From contig PFUQ01000132.1 of NCBI GenBank assembly GCA_002790175.1, positions 2,587 to 10,283 of the forward strand: DNA of 7,697 nucleotides. Direction: 5' to 3'. This document shows, in pieces, positions 6,197-7,697 of the stretch. The DNA is from Flavobacteriales bacterium CG_4_9_14_3_um_filter_32_8 (GTDB taxonomy: Bacteria > Bacteroidota > Bacteroidia > Flavobacteriales_E > Vicingaceae). The translations under genes and the position numbers were made by a program. Under the pieces are notes generated by a model. That model saw only the letters and a list, made by a program, of their open reading frames with translations, made no database searches and was not told where the DNA came from. Every line of letters begins with the position of its first letter. Position 1 is the first letter of the stretch.

Positions 6197-7018
6197 ATGC
6201 AATTTAAAGGAACAGAAAATTATATCGCTTCAAGAGATTTGTCTATTGCAGTAAATGCAGCTATCCAATTAGAAAAACCGTTATTGATAAAAGGTGAACC
6301 TGGCACTGGTAAAACATTATTGGCGTATGAAATAGCAAAAGCATTAAATAAGAAATTATTTACTTGGCACATTAAATCTACCACTACTGCTCAACAAGGA
6401 TTATACGAATATGATGCGGTATCTCGATTAAGAGATTCGCAACTCGGAGAGGAAAAAATAAATGATATTTCCAACTACATTATCAAAGGACAATTATGGG
6501 AAGCATTTGAAGCGGATGAGCAAGTTGTTTTGTTGATAGATGAGATTGATAAAGCCGACATTGAATTTCCTAACGATTTATTGTTGGAGTTGGATAAAAT
6601 GGAATTTTATTGCTACGAAACTAAAAAAACCATTCACGCTAAATATCGACCTATCATTATTATCACTTCCAACAATGAAAAAGAATTGCCAGATGCTTTT
6701 TTAAGAAGATGTTTTTTTCATTACATCACTTTCCCTGATAGAGCAACATTAAAAGAAATAATCGATGTGCATTACGATAAGTTAGAAGAAGATTTAGTGC
6801 AACGAGCGATGGATATTTTTTATAAATTGCGAGACAATCGAGGAATAAAAAAGAAACCTTCTACCAGCGAAATAATTGATTGGCTAAAACTGTTGATGAT
6901 TGGAAAAATAACCACTCAAGAATTAGATGAGGTAAAAAATCACGGTCGAATTCCACCTTATTTGGGAGCTCTTTTAAAAAATGAAAAAGACAAAGAAGTA
7001 GTTTTTAGAGGACATTAA
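6197..7018 (+). CDS. MoxR-family AAA+ ATPase
   Basis: This 273-residue cytosolic AAA+ ATPase has Walker A GEPGTGKT (33-40), Walker B VVLLIDEID (110-118), sensor 1 around TSNN (157-160), a double arginine in FLRRC (170-171) that may serve as arginine finger, and a sensor 2-like segment around 220-230. MoxR ATPases act as chaperones that remodel or activate enzyme complexes, for example by metal-cofactor insertion, together with VWA-domain partners. The gene next door, 12 bases downstream, encodes such a partner (CoxE-like), so the two are probably one operon. The start is the ATG following the promoter; there is no clear Shine-Dalgarno sequence. Family assignment is secure. The MoxR subfamily and the client complex cannot be told from this window. 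Confidence 0.94.
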   Translation: MQFKGTENYIASRDLSIAVNAAIQLEKPLLIKGEPGTGKTLLAYEIAKALNKKLFTWHIKSTTTAQQGLYEYDAVSRLRDSQLGEEKINDISNYIIKGQLWEAFEADEQVVLLIDEIDKADIEFPNDLLLELDKMEFYCYETKKTIHAKYRPIIIITSNNEKELPDAFLRRCFFHYITFPDRATLKEIIDVHYDKLEEDLVQRAMDIFYKLRDNRGIKKKPSTSEIIDWLKLLMIGKITTQELDEVKNHGRIPPYLGALLKNEKDKEVVFRGH

Positions 7019-7030
7019 TACCAAACAATA

Positions 7031-7697
7031 ATGTTTATAGACTTTTTTCTAATACTAAAAAATAACAAAATTCCTGTCTCCATTCAGGAATATTTAACAT
7101 TATTAGAAGCGTTAGATAAAGAAGTTATTGAATATAACGTAGATGATTTTTATTTTCTATCTCGAACCATTTTAGTAAAAAGCGAAGAGCATCTCGATTT
7201 ATTTGACCAGCTTTTTGGTGCTTATTTTAAAGGAATTGAAACCATAAATTCAGAAGAATTTATGAATATTCCTGAAGAATGGTTGAGAAAAAACAGCGTT
7301 AGATTGATGTCTTCCGAAGACATGGAAAAGATTAAGGCAATGGGAGGTTTGGATAAATTGCTGGAAAGAATAAAGGAACTTTTAAAAGAACAAAAAGAAC
7401 GACACGAAGGTGGTGGTAAATGGATAGGAACAGGAGGAACTTCTCCTTTTGGTGCTTATGGATATAATCCCGAAGGAATAAGAATTGGACAAGATGAAAG
7501 CAGACACAGAAGAGCTGTAAAAGTTTGGGATAAAAGAACATTTAAGAATTTACGTGATGATGTGGAGTTGGAAACCCGCAACATGAAAATGGCGTTAAAA
7601 CGCCTTCGAGTTCTTTCTCGCGAAGGTGTTGCTGAAGAAATAGACTTGGATAAAACCATTACCAAAACTTCCAAAAATGGAGGAATGTTGGAAATTG
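7031..7697 (+). CDS. CoxE-like VWA-domain protein, N-terminal part, cut by window edge
   Basis: The frame opens with ATG at 7031 and runs without a stop to the right edge, giving 222 complete codons. The N-terminus (MFIDFFLILKNNKIPVSIQEYLTL... in outline) and the segment with TSPFGAYGYNPEG at about 138-150, followed by RRAVKVWDKR and a charged helical stretch, are what I recognise as the leader region of CoxE-type VWA proteins. The VWA domain with its metal-binding DxSxS motif should follow but is not in the window. Such proteins work with MoxR ATPases, like the one 12 bases upstream; in carbon monoxide dehydrogenase clusters CoxD/CoxE help mature the active site. No such enzyme cluster is visible here, so the client is unknown. 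A glycine-rich linker lies just before TSPFG. Confidence 0.85.
   Translation, partial: MFIDFFLILKNNKIPVSIQEYLTLLEALDKEVIEYNVDDFYFLSRTILVKSEEHLDLFDQLFGAYFKGIETINSEEFMNIPEEWLRKNSVRLMSSEDMEKIKAMGGLDKLLERIKELLKEQKERHEGGGKWIGTGGTSPFGAYGYNPEGIRIGQDESRHRRAVKVWDKRTFKNLRDDVELETRNMKMALKRLRVLSREGVAEEIDLDKTITKTSKNGGMLEI

Noticed and set aside
7332..7674. Two overlapping minus-strand open frames (7332-7541 and 7456-7674)
   Set aside because: Both are antisense to the CoxE-like gene, which has recognisable sequence and an unbroken frame to the window edge.

Overview
The window reads as chromosomal DNA from an AT-rich member of the Bacteroidota, most likely a Flavobacteriia-like organism. Three things suggest this. 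There are almost no Shine-Dalgarno sequences ahead of the genes. Promoter-like sites match the phylum's TTTG-N19-TAnnTTTG pattern, best seen ahead of the small secreted protein at 5943 and the MoxR gene at 6197. The gene content also fits: a WG-repeat secreted protein, a lipoprotein MltF, a stand-alone secreted beta-sandwich protein and a MoxR/CoxE pair. No species can be named from this sequence alone.

Left part (1-1193). A HipA-family kinase toxin gene enters from beyond the left edge and ends at 749. A 444-base non-coding stretch follows. It holds the 3' part of a tRNA-Phe(GAA) gene (878-923, from the anticodon loop through the encoded CCA) directly followed by a strong hairpin terminator (925-961). 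No 5' half of the tRNA is present. This is the usual footprint of integration by a tyrosine recombinase into a tRNA gene, so the HipA gene probably lies at the end of a genomic island, and ordinary chromosome probably resumes at about 878. Repeats of the form AAGTGGACTT lie on both sides of the fragment. A near-perfect palindrome lies at 1048-1071.

Middle part (1194-5473). A lipoprotein lytic transglycosylase of the MltF type (minus strand) diverges from a two-gene plus-strand unit. That unit consists of a secreted protein with helical repeats followed by eleven WG repeats, whose stop codon overlaps the start of a Nudix hydrolase of the CoA-pyrophosphatase type. The transglycosylase and the WG protein act outside the cytoplasmic membrane, whereas the Nudix enzyme should be cytosolic.

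Right part (5476-7697). A small secreted protein (minus strand) converges on the Nudix gene with only 2 bases between them. It diverges from a MoxR-type AAA+ ATPase across an intergenic region carrying two promoter-like sites and a 14-bp tandem repeat. The MoxR gene is followed 12 bases later by the N-terminal part of a CoxE-like VWA-domain protein that runs off the right edge. MoxR ATPases and VWA proteins are a well-known chaperone pairing for maturing enzyme complexes. I saw no clearly undescribed system; the most unusual parts are the island junction, the strict 34-residue WG periodicity and the WG-Nudix coupling.
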